Positions 1 to 9,712 of a stretch of DNA of 64,000 bases are shown one piece after another. Where the stretch lies: NCBI RefSeq assembly GCF_001653565.1, contig NZ_LYPB01000047.1, forward strand, positions 62,001 to 126,000. Reading direction: 5' to 3'. The stretch is from Paenibacillus oryzisoli. Its GTDB lineage: Bacteria; Bacillota; Bacilli; Paenibacillales; NBRC-103111. The translations under genes were made by a program, and so were the position numbers. The notes under the pieces were generated by a model. The model was given only the letters and a program-made list of their open reading frames with translations. It was not told the DNA's origin and ran no database searches. Every line of letters starts with the position of its first letter. Position 1 is the stretch's first letter.

Positions 1-963
1 ATTCAGTTCGAAGCGAAAAGAAGCTCCAGCTTCATCCTTTTCCTGAATCAGCTTAATATCCCTCAGTCCAGTTTTCACCGTAACCACATGGATACGGCCA
101 TCCTCACCAACTAGCTCCGCGTTAAATTCATACATATTCGGTTCGCCCAGCCCCCGGCACCACCACAATGCGGGCTCAGGGATCTTCACTTCTATCGCCA
201 CTTCTTGTACACCTGGCTCAAGCGTAATTCCCTTTGCCAACACTTGCTCACCCGTAGATACACGCAGATGGCCTGACCAAGATTCAACTGCTTCTACCTC
301 TAGTATGGCCGTCAGCTCTGCTGCTTCAAGACTGATACGGTCCTGACGAATGTAAAGATCGCGTATAACTGGACCCGCACAGCCCTCCAAGCGAACCTCA
401 CGCCAGATGCCGCTTGTCACAAAGCGCGGCCCCCAATCCCAGCCGTAATGATAGGGTGCTTTGCGGGCAAATACGCTAAGACGATGATCACCTAAACCAC
501 CAAGCTCGGACTGATCATTCGCAGCAGGCAGGCTGTAGCCTAGCTTCTCCAGCTTTGGTAAATCTTCAGCTATTGGTGAACGAAACCGTACAGTCAATGT
601 ATTCAAACCTGGACGCAGCAGTGGCTTGACATCTGCCCTCCATACACGGAACATATTATCGGCCGAAAGCACGTGATTCCCGTTCAATGTAACGTCAGCG
701 TACGTATCCAATCCCTCGAACACGATTTCGATCACCGGTAGATCCGACCAGGCATTCTCCAATTCAAAGGTGCTTTCGTACTCCCAATCTACTTTGTCGA
801 TCCACTGCTGCTCGTGTTCATTTATCCCGTAGAACGGATCGGCGATACTGCCGTTTCTTAATAGATCGGTATGCACGGTACCGGGAACCTGAGCTGGCAT
901 CCAATCGGTCTCATCGCACGCCTTGAATTTCCAGTTGCTTACTACAAAATGTTTGTTGTTCAT
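1..963 (-). CDS. GH2 beta-mannosidase, N-terminal part only (runs off the window)
   Basis: The frame is open from an ATG at 963 to the window edge, so about 320 residues are visible. GGAGG lies four bases before the ATG. The protein begins MNNKHFVVSNWKF and shows motifs of the GH2 beta-mannosidase sugar-binding domain: VPGTVHTDLLRNG, then a jelly-roll strand set, then APYHYGWDWGPRFVTSG and WWCRGLGEPNMYEF. The catalytic barrel lies outside the window, so neither catalytic Glu can be checked. Beta-mannosidases release mannose from short beta-mannosides, normally in the cytoplasm, and no signal peptide is seen. It is read after the GH2 gene at 1017-3824 with a 53-base gap and is probably co-transcribed. 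Beta-mannosidase is the best fit, and a beta-galactosidase is less likely. Confidence 0.85.
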   Translation of the reverse strand, partial: MNNKHFVVSNWKFKACDETDWMPAQVPGTVHTDLLRNGSIADPFYGINEHEQQWIDKVDWEYESTFELENAWSDLPVIEIVFEGLDTYADVTLNGNHVLSADNMFRVWRADVKPLLRPGLNTLTVRFRSPIAEDLPKLEKLGYSLPAANDQSELGGLGDHRLSVFARKAPYHYGWDWGPRFVTSGIWREVRLEGCAGPVIRDLYIRQDRISLEAAELTAILEVEAVESWSGHLRVSTGEQVLAKGITLEPGVQEVAIEVKIPEPALWWCRGLGEPNMYEFNAELVGEDGRIHVVTVKTGLRDIKLIQEKDEAGASFRFELN

Positions 964-1016
964 AGTTCCTCCAATGTGTTGTCCAACTCAGAACATGATC
1001 TCAATTAGATCTTTAA

Positions 1017-3824
1017 TTATGAAAAAATAGCTTGCAATTGATCAAGATTAATCTCTGTCTGAGGAGCAAAAGTTTCTGATTTCAGATAACTAATCATGCT
1101 AAACAGTAACTGTCTGCCTTCAAGCGTAGCTACGATATTCTCGTAATCTATTGCGCACATCAAAACACTTCCGTTTAAAACACGCGCTTCAAATAACAAG
1201 CCCAGTTTATGATTGCGCTCAAAATTATCGATTGTTTGGACAATAGGCTGCAAAGATTGCGGTAAATCGTCCAGAATAACAGAGCTAGAGTGAGTAACGA
1301 TCTCCCACCAAGGATACGTCGTGTATTCTTCTGTAAGAAAATGATTAAAAAGGGCATGATCTTTGTCAATCATTAGCCCCATTGTCCCGACAGGTACAGG
1401 TTTATTCATACTTTCGGAAATGGAACGAAACATCGGATAACACCAGAAGTCGGTACAATATGTGCCAGGAACCGTCCCGCTTAATCCGTCCGGTTTAGCA
1501 AGAAGCAGCACATTCTCGCCCTTCTCAAGCAATGTGACCGCTTTCTCATCAAGCGAATGGAACAAATGAATATCTGAAACATCAAGCACGGCATTTTCAG
1601 GATAAATCCAGAAATCATAGGTTTTGCTCAAGCCTGCTTGATCAACCTTCAGATGAAGAGTTACTTTCGTCATACTCGTTACGCTTGGAAGCTGCATGCG
1701 AATCTCGCAAATTTCAATATAATTATCGCTTGATTTCACCGAAATAATGGCTTCACCTTCGCCAATTAGGGTGACACCATCTCGCAATTCCCATTGCATA
1801 ATCAACCCATTAGGTGAATGATCACGATAATAGCTAAGTTCGACTTGAGCTTGGAGTACTTCGCCTGATTGATAGTTGTACTTCTCAAACCGGGCTAGCA
1901 GAACGGCATCCCCACAGAAGCTGCGCCACTCTTCAGGGGTGATAAGTCCTTTGGAATCCATAAAGGCATCCAGAATACCGACCAACGCTGTCCCTTGTCC
2001 GCTGAAGTCCTGAATATCCAGAAGCTGAAAACCCGCAAGACGCTTCGAGCGGAATGCGGCTTCCAGTTCTTCCTTATAACACTCAACTGCCAGTTTTCCA
2101 GAGCAATAAAAATACTTTTCTGCCAGATGACCAAGGCCTTTCGCTTCAAGTCTATTCCGAAACTCCTCAAAATTCTTAGCCTTCAGGGATCCTTTGTATT
2201 TACTGATCTCCTCGAAATTAGGATACATGGCAAACTGGCCAATCTCATGAGAAATGACTGGAACCTGAGGAATGAGTTCACTACCCGTATTATTCGCCTC
2301 TACCGTCTTGACCCCGGTGCCGTACTGGATTTGAATGGTGGCTCCGCTGCCGTTCTCCATGTCATTGAAAGAAATCTGTTGAGGCACGATCATGTCGTCA
2401 TAATCCTTCATCGTGTTAGGCCGGTCCGTCTGAATATGTCCCTGAGGACTGTCACACATCGCATAAGACCCCCTGATCAGTCGGTCTTTCGAGAACCTCA
2501 CACCGCAAAAGAAATCATCGTTTGTCAAAATGTCCGGAGCAAACTGAAAGTTATTGGATCCCTGCGTATACAAATGGCGATCATCGATTAATTTATAAGC
2601 TTTTAAAATATCATCGAGCCTTACTTTACTGCCCCAAAGTTCATTCCCAAGTGACATGATGACGAAGGAAGGATGATTCCCGTAAGCTTCCAGCATGGCA
2701 TACCCTTCGCTGATCAAATAATCCTGCTCAACCTGATCATGTTTCTCATAGGTTTCATCGGTGACGGTTCCCCAGAATGGCAGCTCGGGTGCCATGTAGA
2801 TGCCGAGTATATCTGCAGCAATAAATGCGGCTTCGGGCGGACAGCAGGTATGGAACCGGTAGTGATTGATCCCGTACGATTTTGAAATGCCCATAATCCT
2901 TAGCCATTCATCTACTTCAGTAGGTGCATATCCGGTAAGCGGGAAGATTAAGCCATCGTGTTTTCCGCGCAGGAGTGTATTCGCCCCGTTAATCGTGAAT
3001 TTGTCCCTGTTCGTCTTAAATTCCCGTAATCCCGCGATTAACTCTTGCACATCCAGTACTTCTCCACTTTCTCTTTTCAAACGAATGTTCAAGGTATACA
3101 GGTTCGGCTGCGCGTCACTCCACAGTAAGGCGTTCTCCCCTAGCTCATAGTTCACTGAGACAACGTTAGAGGATAGCTCAAAAAGCTGCACTGGTGCCTC
3201 ATGTTTTATTTCCCCATTGAAACTTTCCGCTGTGATGGTCAATGCCGTCTTGGCCCAATCTCCGACTATGTTCCCGGTAATCTTGAATGAGCGCTTCGGA
3301 AGATCGGGATAAATTCGCACGTTATTCATGAAAGCTTCACCGTAAAACTGCAGCTCAATCCGGCCGGTAATTCCGTTCCAATTGGTTTGCGTATCGCCGG
3401 AAGTGAGATGTCCGCCTTTGCTCGGGTACCCGGTATTGTCCACTCGTAGTATAATTTCATGTCTGCCCGCGCTAAGGCCATCATGAAGCTCATAGCGATG
3501 TGGCGTACTCAAGCTGTTCTGCGTTCCAATCTCCCGCCCATCGATCCAGAGGGTTGTTATCCTTGTTCGTTCAAGAAATAGAACGCAGGTTTTTCCGCCA
3601 AACTCTTCTGGAATTTCAACTTCCCTGGCGTACCAAGCGCTCCCTTCAAACGCATATTCATCTGTTAGAGCCCCGATCTGAATGCTATCGAGTTTCTCTC
3701 CTTTTCGGGCATTAGACGTCGTATTAGGCAATTCAATCGAATCTTCATATGGTAATTGTAGCCCTTGCTTATGCTTATCCAACTGCAGCTTCCAGTTTCC
3801 TTCCAAACCTATCTTATCCAACAT
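1017..3824 (-). CDS. GH2 family glycoside hydrolase (beta-galactosidase/glucuronidase-like)
   Basis: A 935-residue enzyme with the GH2 order: sugar-binding jelly roll (about 1-180, with LDKIGLEGNWKLQLD and GSAWYAREVEIP), immunoglobulin-like domain, TIM barrel, and C-terminal beta domains. The likely acid/base is Glu395 in LGNELWG. The likely nucleophile is Glu527 in SHEIGQF. I chose the start at 3824 because the GH2 fold begins there and GGGAGA lies upstream. The frame stays open to 3887, but the extra 21 residues have no ribosome site. No signal peptide is seen, so it is probably cytoplasmic. The unusual SHEIGQF nucleophile motif sets it apart from LacZ and UidA, so its sugar specificity is open. 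It is transcribed ahead of the truncated beta-mannosidase. Confidence 0.8.
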   Translation of the reverse strand: MLDKIGLEGNWKLQLDKHKQGLQLPYEDSIELPNTTSNARKGEKLDSIQIGALTDEYAFEGSAWYAREVEIPEEFGGKTCVLFLERTRITTLWIDGREIGTQNSLSTPHRYELHDGLSAGRHEIILRVDNTGYPSKGGHLTSGDTQTNWNGITGRIELQFYGEAFMNNVRIYPDLPKRSFKITGNIVGDWAKTALTITAESFNGEIKHEAPVQLFELSSNVVSVNYELGENALLWSDAQPNLYTLNIRLKRESGEVLDVQELIAGLREFKTNRDKFTINGANTLLRGKHDGLIFPLTGYAPTEVDEWLRIMGISKSYGINHYRFHTCCPPEAAFIAADILGIYMAPELPFWGTVTDETYEKHDQVEQDYLISEGYAMLEAYGNHPSFVIMSLGNELWGSKVRLDDILKAYKLIDDRHLYTQGSNNFQFAPDILTNDDFFCGVRFSKDRLIRGSYAMCDSPQGHIQTDRPNTMKDYDDMIVPQQISFNDMENGSGATIQIQYGTGVKTVEANNTGSELIPQVPVISHEIGQFAMYPNFEEISKYKGSLKAKNFEEFRNRLEAKGLGHLAEKYFYCSGKLAVECYKEELEAAFRSKRLAGFQLLDIQDFSGQGTALVGILDAFMDSKGLITPEEWRSFCGDAVLLARFEKYNYQSGEVLQAQVELSYYRDHSPNGLIMQWELRDGVTLIGEGEAIISVKSSDNYIEICEIRMQLPSVTSMTKVTLHLKVDQAGLSKTYDFWIYPENAVLDVSDIHLFHSLDEKAVTLLEKGENVLLLAKPDGLSGTVPGTYCTDFWCYPMFRSISESMNKPVPVGTMGLMIDKDHALFNHFLTEEYTTYPWWEIVTHSSSVILDDLPQSLQPIVQTIDNFERNHKLGLLFEARVLNGSVLMCAIDYENIVATLEGRQLLFSMISYLKSETFAPQTEINLDQLQAIFS

Positions 3825-4012
3825 GTGAAATCCACATCTCCCTGCAAATAATGATACAAAACTCTTCTTTATACCACTATTGTACATAGGGTTCCGTTAA
3901 CGTGATATGTAACAACGATCAGATTTCTATCGATTTGAGAAGAAGTTAACGTATAAAACCACAATTTATTTCCTAAATTATTGAAATAGTCCAAAATAAA
4001 TGCATAACAAAA
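3825..4012. promoter_or_regulatory. Promoter region of the GH2 genes with two GTTAACGT boxes
   Basis: This is the gap between the GH42 gene's terminator and the GH2 start. The octamer GTTAACGT occurs twice in the same orientation, at 3896-3903 and 3945-3952. The core GTTAAC is palindromic, which is compatible with operator half-sites. No convincing -35/-10 pair was identified, and the assignment is inference. Confidence 0.3.
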
Positions 4013-4059
4013 CAAACACCCTCCTAGTTATCTAAGCGTTGACTTAGGAGAGGTGTTTG
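4013..4059 (-). terminator. Rho-independent terminator after the GH42 gene
   Basis: CAAACACC followed by CTCCTA (4013-4026) pairs with TAGGAG and GGTGTTTG (4045-4059). On the minus strand the stem is followed by a T-rich run (TGTTTTGT). It lies nine bases beyond the GH42 stop and separates that gene from the GH2 pair. Confidence 0.8.
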
Positions 4060-4067
4060 TATAGGAA

Positions 4068-6083
4068 TTATATCTTCAGTAGTACATGCGCTGCATAAGG
4101 CGCGAGAACGATTTGGTTATGAACATCCGTCTCACTTAACGCATCGCGGTAGGAGCCGTTAAGCTCCACTGTGACTTCTGCATTCTGATGGTTTAGTACC
4201 ATAAGATACGATTGCCCATCCTTAGATCTTTCTAAAGCTTCTACTCCTTCGTACGACTTAGGTAAGCAAGTCGATATCTGCTCACGTTGAACGATGAGGC
4301 CCATCAGACTACTCATAGCCTCATCGTTCAAGTCGCAAGCAACATAATAGACTCGGCCCTTCCCAAAGGTGTTCACAGTCACGGCTGGTGTGCCTTTATA
4401 GTAATGGCTATCATAATCAGCCAGCGCCTCTGCACCGGTAAGCTTCAGCACGTCGCACCATGTTGATGACGTGCCTTCACCGAACGAGCCGTCAATTGTG
4501 ACGGTTCGGCCGAAGTTAATGGAATCGAATTCCTCAAGCTCAACACCTGCTAATTCGCGGAATAATCCTGGAAACGTCAAGGTGGTGATCTGATTATTCC
4601 AGGTCCTGGTGCCTGAACGGAACGTGATAAGCAATGATCCTCCATTCTTCACATAAGTCTTGCACTTATCTGAGATTTCTTCCGTCATGAGGTTAAAGGC
4701 CGGCATTATAACAAGTTTATAGGGAGTAAAGTCGTTCTCCACGCTAGTTACGTCCATACCGATATGCTGGTTAGCAACAGCCTTGTAATAGGAATCAAGC
4801 AGTCCGCCATAAGTGAATTTGTGGTTGTGGGGTTGGGCACGATGGCTCCATACATTGTCATAGCTTTTAATAAGTGCCACGGGGCTAGCGTTCTTCGCAT
4901 CTACAAAGAGACTCGATAGCATCTTGAGTTCTTGTCCGATTTGCTTAACTTCCCTGTACCGTCTGCGACCGAGACCATCGTGATCGAGAATACCATGCCA
5001 GTACTGTTCGATACCTACGGTACAAGCCCGCCAGCGGAAGTAAACCATGGCTTCGGCTCCATGTGCGATCGCTTGATATGTCCATAAGCGTACTTGTCCT
5101 GGTTCAGGCGTATCCCCCATCGAATGCCATCCGCAAGGTCCACTTTGCTGCTCCATCATCCAGAAGTTGCTGTTCTTGATACCTCGCATGAGATCATGCG
5201 CCATAGCGGTATTCGTTGGCTTGGATTTGGCCCACATATTGTTCGGATAGTTATCCCAACTGATGAAGTCGAGATCTTTGCCCAAGTCGAAATAATTCAG
5301 TTCGTTGAAGTGACCCATCAGATTGTGCGTGATCGGCAAAGAGCTGAAGGCGCGAATTTCCTCGATTTGTAGTCGTTGATAGTCAGCTGTGGCATCAGAG
5401 AAAAAGCGCTGATAGTCGAGCTGCAAACCTGGATTATGATTAAACGGAGTTGACATCCCGTTACCTCCACCTCCACTTTGGCTGAAGCCGTCGCTGGACG
5501 AGTAGACAGGTAGGATAATTTCTTCCCACGTTCGATAAGTCTGGCTCCAGAAGATCGCACCCCATTCTTGGTTCAGCTTATCTATCGTTCCATACTTCTT
5601 GCGAAGCCAAATTCGGAATGCATGTAAATCGCTTTGGCAATAACAGGCTCCGCCAAACTCATTGTCAATCTGCCAGGCGACGATATTTCCGTTATCTTTG
5701 TAGTGTTCAGCCATAGCACGTGCGATTTGCTTGGAGTAATGGCGGTAAACAGGGTGATTTAGACAGTAATGCCTTCTCGTCCCGAATCCTTTGGTTAGTC
5801 CATATACGTCCTTGGGATACATATCGGGATACTTATCCATCAACCATTTGGGAGCTGCAGCTGTTGGTGTTCCTAAAACGATCTTGATCTTCTCCTTACT
5901 AAATACCTCGATGGAACGATCCAACCACGTAAAATCGTAGGTTCCCTCCTCAGGTTCCATCTTCGCCCAAGCAAATTCCGCTAACCTTACGATATTAATA
6001 TGAGCTTCCCTCATCATCTTCGCGTCGATCGACCAACGCGCCTCCGGCCAATGCTCTGGGTAATAGTCTACGCCAAAATACAT
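4068..6083 (-). CDS. GH42 beta-galactosidase
   Basis: A 671-residue GH42 enzyme of normal family length. It hydrolyses terminal beta-galactosides and lacks a signal peptide, so it acts in the cytoplasm. The N-terminal barrel starts FGVDYYPEHWPEARW. The acid/base is Glu142 in WQIDNEFG and the nucleophile is Glu311 in FWMMEQQSGPCGW. A trimerisation domain (about 395-600) and a small C-terminal beta domain follow. The start has GAGGGG eight bases upstream. The usual four-Cys zinc cluster looks incomplete: Cys107, Cys147 and Cys149 are present, but the expected fourth position in CYCQSDLHAF is not Cys. It is divergent from the AraC gene at 6226, its likely regulator. Confidence 0.93.
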   Translation of the reverse strand: MYFGVDYYPEHWPEARWSIDAKMMREAHINIVRLAEFAWAKMEPEEGTYDFTWLDRSIEVFSKEKIKIVLGTPTAAAPKWLMDKYPDMYPKDVYGLTKGFGTRRHYCLNHPVYRHYSKQIARAMAEHYKDNGNIVAWQIDNEFGGACYCQSDLHAFRIWLRKKYGTIDKLNQEWGAIFWSQTYRTWEEIILPVYSSSDGFSQSGGGGNGMSTPFNHNPGLQLDYQRFFSDATADYQRLQIEEIRAFSSLPITHNLMGHFNELNYFDLGKDLDFISWDNYPNNMWAKSKPTNTAMAHDLMRGIKNSNFWMMEQQSGPCGWHSMGDTPEPGQVRLWTYQAIAHGAEAMVYFRWRACTVGIEQYWHGILDHDGLGRRRYREVKQIGQELKMLSSLFVDAKNASPVALIKSYDNVWSHRAQPHNHKFTYGGLLDSYYKAVANQHIGMDVTSVENDFTPYKLVIMPAFNLMTEEISDKCKTYVKNGGSLLITFRSGTRTWNNQITTLTFPGLFRELAGVELEEFDSINFGRTVTIDGSFGEGTSSTWCDVLKLTGAEALADYDSHYYKGTPAVTVNTFGKGRVYYVACDLNDEAMSSLMGLIVQREQISTCLPKSYEGVEALERSKDGQSYLMVLNHQNAEVTVELNGSYRDALSETDVHNQIVLAPYAAHVLLKI

Positions 6084-6225
6084 CTTGAATTCCCCTCTTC
6101 AAATAGATATGTTGTTATTATGCTTATTTTCATCTTAATAGACTTATTATAGATACCGTCAAAAGTATGGTAAATCCTAATATTTTGATCATCATATCAA
6201 TATTATGCTAAATATGGAGGGAAAC

Positions 6226-7056
6226 ATGAGAATCAACCATTTTATTGCACAGCCCCGGTTTAAGCGATTCGTATGTTATCCTGAGTCATTCGGACATTAC
6301 TACAATGACCCCTCTCATAGCGAGAACAGGGGAATCGGGCAATTCAGGTCATATAATTGGCACATTGTCCGTAGTGGTACAGGTTATTTAAAAATTGGTG
6401 ACGATACCATAACTCTCCATGCTGGATCCGGTTTTCTTTATGGTCCTGGTGTCGAACAGATCTATTATGCGGATAGTGAGAATCCTTGGGATATTCGATG
6501 GGTACATTTTCAAGGCGAAGGAATTGACGAGATACTGCACGGCAAAGGGGGGCAAGAGGTTTGGACGTTTTCTTGGAGAGATGCGGAAAGATTAGACGAT
6601 CTTTGGAGTGATTTACTCTTGTATGGTCCTTCTCTAGAAATAGGCGAGGTCCGCCTGTCGGCGCTGCTCTACGAAATGATAGCTGAGCTTGCAAACCATG
6701 CAGGGAACTCACAAGTGATGTCGGGTAACGGAAAGCGAAACACTATCATTGCTGCCTCGGAATGGATCCGATTGCACAGCGAGGAGTTCCTCACACTGGA
6801 ACTGATGGCGGCGAGGGCTGGCTACAGCGTCTCCCACTTCAGTAGACAATTCCATCTACTCATCGGTCAAACACCGATCGAGTTCTTGACCGATTGCCGC
6901 ATTCTGCAATCAAAAATATTGTTGGTGTCCACCGAACTGACTGTTAAGGATGTATCGGAGAAGGTCGGCTTCTCAAGTAGTGCCTATTATATCCAACGGT
7001 TCCGCAAATCCGAGAACATGACGCCGGAACAGTTTCGACGGTTAAGAAGGGGATAA
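6226..7056 (+). CDS. AraC-family transcriptional regulator
   Basis: A 276-residue regulator with an N-terminal cupin sensor (LHAGSGFLYGPGVEQIYYA near 65-85) and a C-terminal AraC DNA-binding domain with two helix-turn-helix motifs (LELMAARAGYSVSHFSRQF and VKDVSEKVGFSSSAYYIQRF). I took the ATG at 6226, which has TGGAGGG five bases before it. Two upstream in-frame ATGs (6205, 6214) lack a ribosome site. It is divergent from the GH42 gene and probably activates that gene, and perhaps the GH2 genes, in response to a sugar. The target assignment is inference from position. Confidence 0.9.
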   Translation: MRINHFIAQPRFKRFVCYPESFGHYYNDPSHSENRGIGQFRSYNWHIVRSGTGYLKIGDDTITLHAGSGFLYGPGVEQIYYADSENPWDIRWVHFQGEGIDEILHGKGGQEVWTFSWRDAERLDDLWSDLLLYGPSLEIGEVRLSALLYEMIAELANHAGNSQVMSGNGKRNTIIAASEWIRLHSEEFLTLELMAARAGYSVSHFSRQFHLLIGQTPIEFLTDCRILQSKILLVSTELTVKDVSEKVGFSSSAYYIQRFRKSENMTPEQFRRLRRG

Positions 7057-7069
7057 ATTGGATTGGGGA

Positions 7070-7135
7070 GTGGTGCACACTGGAAACGAACTGATCATGA
7101 TCCACATTCCGGATCAGCACCCAGTGGTACACCAC
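7070..7135. terminator. Large inverted repeat between convergent genes
   Basis: GTGGTGCACACTGG (from 7070) pairs imperfectly with CCAGTGGTACACCAC (ending at 7135). Inside it TGATCC can pair with GGATCA. It fills most of the 87-base gap between the AraC gene and the convergent beta-mannosidase gene. Neither side has a clear T-run, so a terminator role is inferred from position and stem strength. Confidence 0.4.
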
Positions 7136-7143
7136 CCGCAACC

Positions 7144-9690
7144 TCAATGATTTACTATGATTCCTCGAGGCACAATTTGATCCATGGTGAGGGCAATCTC
7201 CCTGTGTCGTATCGTAATATCACGCTTCTCACCTGGGAGCAAGTCGAAATACTCGTCACTCAACTGAATCGTTTCGTCCAACCCAAAATGTACGCCATGC
7301 GCATAGGTTTCACTTGAAACCGTGCAGCGAATCTGCCCAGCTCCACAGGCTTGGATGTTGGACACGCTTACTTGTGGATGCGGTAAAATGCGCTCGCGAA
7401 ACACTTCGTTGTGTATCACTGCTGGGATTATTTCACTTGATTCACTTAGCGCTCTGACGAAAATACACGCCTCGTTCGGAGGATACGTCGGTGTTGCCCA
7501 CTGCAAAACGACTTCTCGCGAGAAGGGAGCGAGTTCAACTTCTACCTCAGTTGCTTGCCTCCCGCTTCCATTATAGTAGGCAAAGCCGTATTCTAGGACT
7601 TCTCGAATAGTTGAGTTAGTTTCATTTATCGCCGTGAGCTGTGTCACCCCACCCTGTTCGCGCAAAATCAGCTTAACCGGTGCTAACGCCCGTTTTACAA
7701 AATAATAAGAGATTTTACGGGTTAGGTAATAATCAATGATCGACCAGCCTACCTCACCCCAACAATCATTGTACATCCAGAACAAGGCCCCGGAACAAAA
7801 CAATTTAGACCGTATAGCCTCAAGTGAATACTCTAGCATGACACCCTGACATATGCCCGCGTATAGCAAATAATCGTCGGTACTCAATTGTTCGGTCGCC
7901 ACATAATGCTTGTTAATTCCGGCGAGTACCGCATCCCTTTCGAAAAAATTCGTATGAAGCTGCCATAACTTGCTCTTGTGATCAAGCGGTACACCATTAT
8001 GGTACATCTCCGTGGAACTTTTCCGGCAGGGTCCGATATACCCAAACTCCGAGACAAACTTAGCGCTCACCTTGTCATATTCCTCGGGTGTAATTCGCTT
8101 ATCCATATCGGCATGCATCATGCAATCATTCCAATGATGCGTGTCGCCCGATTGGTTGCCATTCGGATGGGCCCCCCCGTATGGCGAGCTATTCCAATAG
8201 GGAATAGCCGGGCAGTTCTGCTGGACAAGGCGTGGCGCGATGTCATTGTAACAGAGGGCTCCCCCATAGAAATCGGCAGCTTGTGTCTCATTCCACCATT
8301 CCTCAAAACCCCAATGATTCTCATTGTTGCCGCACCAAAGCGCAAGGGAACAGTGATTGCGAAGCCGACGAGTTTGATAATCGATCTCCCGCTCTACTTC
8401 GTCCCGAAACCAAGCTAAGTGATCTGGATATTTCGCACAGGCGAACATGAAATCTTGCCAAATGAGAATCCCGTACTGGTCACATTTCTCGTAGAAGATA
8501 TCCCTCTCATAAATGCCCCCGCCCCACACACGCAGCATATTGAAATTGGCCTCTTTCGCTTCACGCAGCAGCACTTCATAGGTGTCATCCGTGACCCGCG
8601 CATAAATAGCATCCGCAGGAACCCAGTTTCCTCCTTTACTAAAGACAGACACGCCGTTAATTTCAAAAGTGAACGAACGTTCATCCTGATGCTCTGGGAT
8701 TTTATCCATGTTCAAGTGCAATGTCCGTATCCCATATGAAAAGGAAGGGTATTCCACTACCTGCGTTGTCGTCTGGAGCGTTGCCTGAACGGTATACATT
8801 GGCTGATCGCCCATTCCATTGGGCCACCATAACTTAGGGTCAGGCACTTCCATCAGCATTGCGATATAGTTCAGCCCAGAACGAAGACAACAATCTTTGT
8901 GAATAAGCTGCACTACCTTGCCCTGATATAGCAGTTCCAGATTTAGCTCTGTTTCTAAGGTTTGAAAAGGATGCAGATTCTCTAACTCTACTTGAAACTG
9001 TAAATGTGCCGTTTGGCTGACAGCATCCAAGCTTGTAGTTGTGACATGAATGTCGCGAATTTGGAAACTTTGGAGGAATTCCATACTCACTTCACCCATG
9101 ATCCCGCACGTCACAACGCGCGGTCCCCAATCCCAGCCAAATACGTATTGCGGTTTTCTCAGCATGCCACGGCGATGGTCACCTCTATGCCCAATCTGCT
9201 CATTCTTATACACCACTTTAGCCTCACGGATTAGCGCAAGATCGCTTTCCGAATAGAGCTCCAATCCCGAAGTAACGCGCACAAAGAGTTGATTAGCTCC
9301 TTGCTGCAACTTCCCTTTCACATCACACGCAAATGGATAAAAAGCACTGCGATGATGGCCCAGATGAGCATCATTCAACCAGATATCTGCTTCTACATCC
9401 AAGGATTCGAATCGAAGAATAATTTGGTCTGCCTGCAGTTGATCATCCGTTAAGATCAAAGTCTTCTTAAACCACCACGAGCGTTCCTCGATCCATTCAC
9501 TCGCAAAGCACTGATCCGCAACGAGCGGCTCCATGATAATCCCTTCCGCTATGAGCGGCATATGCACATCACAGGGCAAATCGGACTGCAGCCAATTCTG
9601 CCTTTTATGCTTAACTTGAAAGTAATCGGCAGCCTGACGATAAAGCGGCTCCCACGTTAGTTGCCAATCTTCGTTTAGTTGAAGTTTCAT
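7144..9690 (-). CDS. GH2 beta-mannosidase
   Basis: An 848-residue enzyme releasing beta-linked mannose. Sugar-binding domain motifs LPCDVHMPLIAEG and YVFGWDWGPRVVTCG are followed by the barrel with KGGNWVPADAIYARV and LRVWGGGIYE. The predicted acid/base is Glu457 in WCGNNENHWG and the nucleophile is Glu548 in FVSEFGYIG. I prefer the ATG at 9690 (GGGGA before it, fold begins MKLQLNEDWQ). The frame is open to 9732, and an ATG at 9720 overlapping the previous stop is the alternative. No signal peptide is seen, so it is cytoplasmic. It is the last gene of the leftward ABC operon and would cleave manno-oligosaccharides imported by it. Confidence 0.92.
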   Translation of the reverse strand: MKLQLNEDWQLTWEPLYRQAADYFQVKHKRQNWLQSDLPCDVHMPLIAEGIIMEPLVADQCFASEWIEERSWWFKKTLILTDDQLQADQIILRFESLDVEADIWLNDAHLGHHRSAFYPFACDVKGKLQQGANQLFVRVTSGLELYSESDLALIREAKVVYKNEQIGHRGDHRRGMLRKPQYVFGWDWGPRVVTCGIMGEVSMEFLQSFQIRDIHVTTTSLDAVSQTAHLQFQVELENLHPFQTLETELNLELLYQGKVVQLIHKDCCLRSGLNYIAMLMEVPDPKLWWPNGMGDQPMYTVQATLQTTTQVVEYPSFSYGIRTLHLNMDKIPEHQDERSFTFEINGVSVFSKGGNWVPADAIYARVTDDTYEVLLREAKEANFNMLRVWGGGIYERDIFYEKCDQYGILIWQDFMFACAKYPDHLAWFRDEVEREIDYQTRRLRNHCSLALWCGNNENHWGFEEWWNETQAADFYGGALCYNDIAPRLVQQNCPAIPYWNSSPYGGAHPNGNQSGDTHHWNDCMMHADMDKRITPEEYDKVSAKFVSEFGYIGPCRKSSTEMYHNGVPLDHKSKLWQLHTNFFERDAVLAGINKHYVATEQLSTDDYLLYAGICQGVMLEYSLEAIRSKLFCSGALFWMYNDCWGEVGWSIIDYYLTRKISYYFVKRALAPVKLILREQGGVTQLTAINETNSTIREVLEYGFAYYNGSGRQATEVEVELAPFSREVVLQWATPTYPPNEACIFVRALSESSEIIPAVIHNEVFRERILPHPQVSVSNIQACGAGQIRCTVSSETYAHGVHFGLDETIQLSDEYFDLLPGEKRDITIRHREIALTMDQIVPRGIIVNH

Positions 9691-9712
9691 TGTATTCCCC
9701 ATATGCTCCCGT

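Noticed and set aside
1995-2591. 198-codon plus-strand ORF inside the GH2 gene
   Set aside because: Antisense to a clear GH2 coding frame; no domain or ribosome site.
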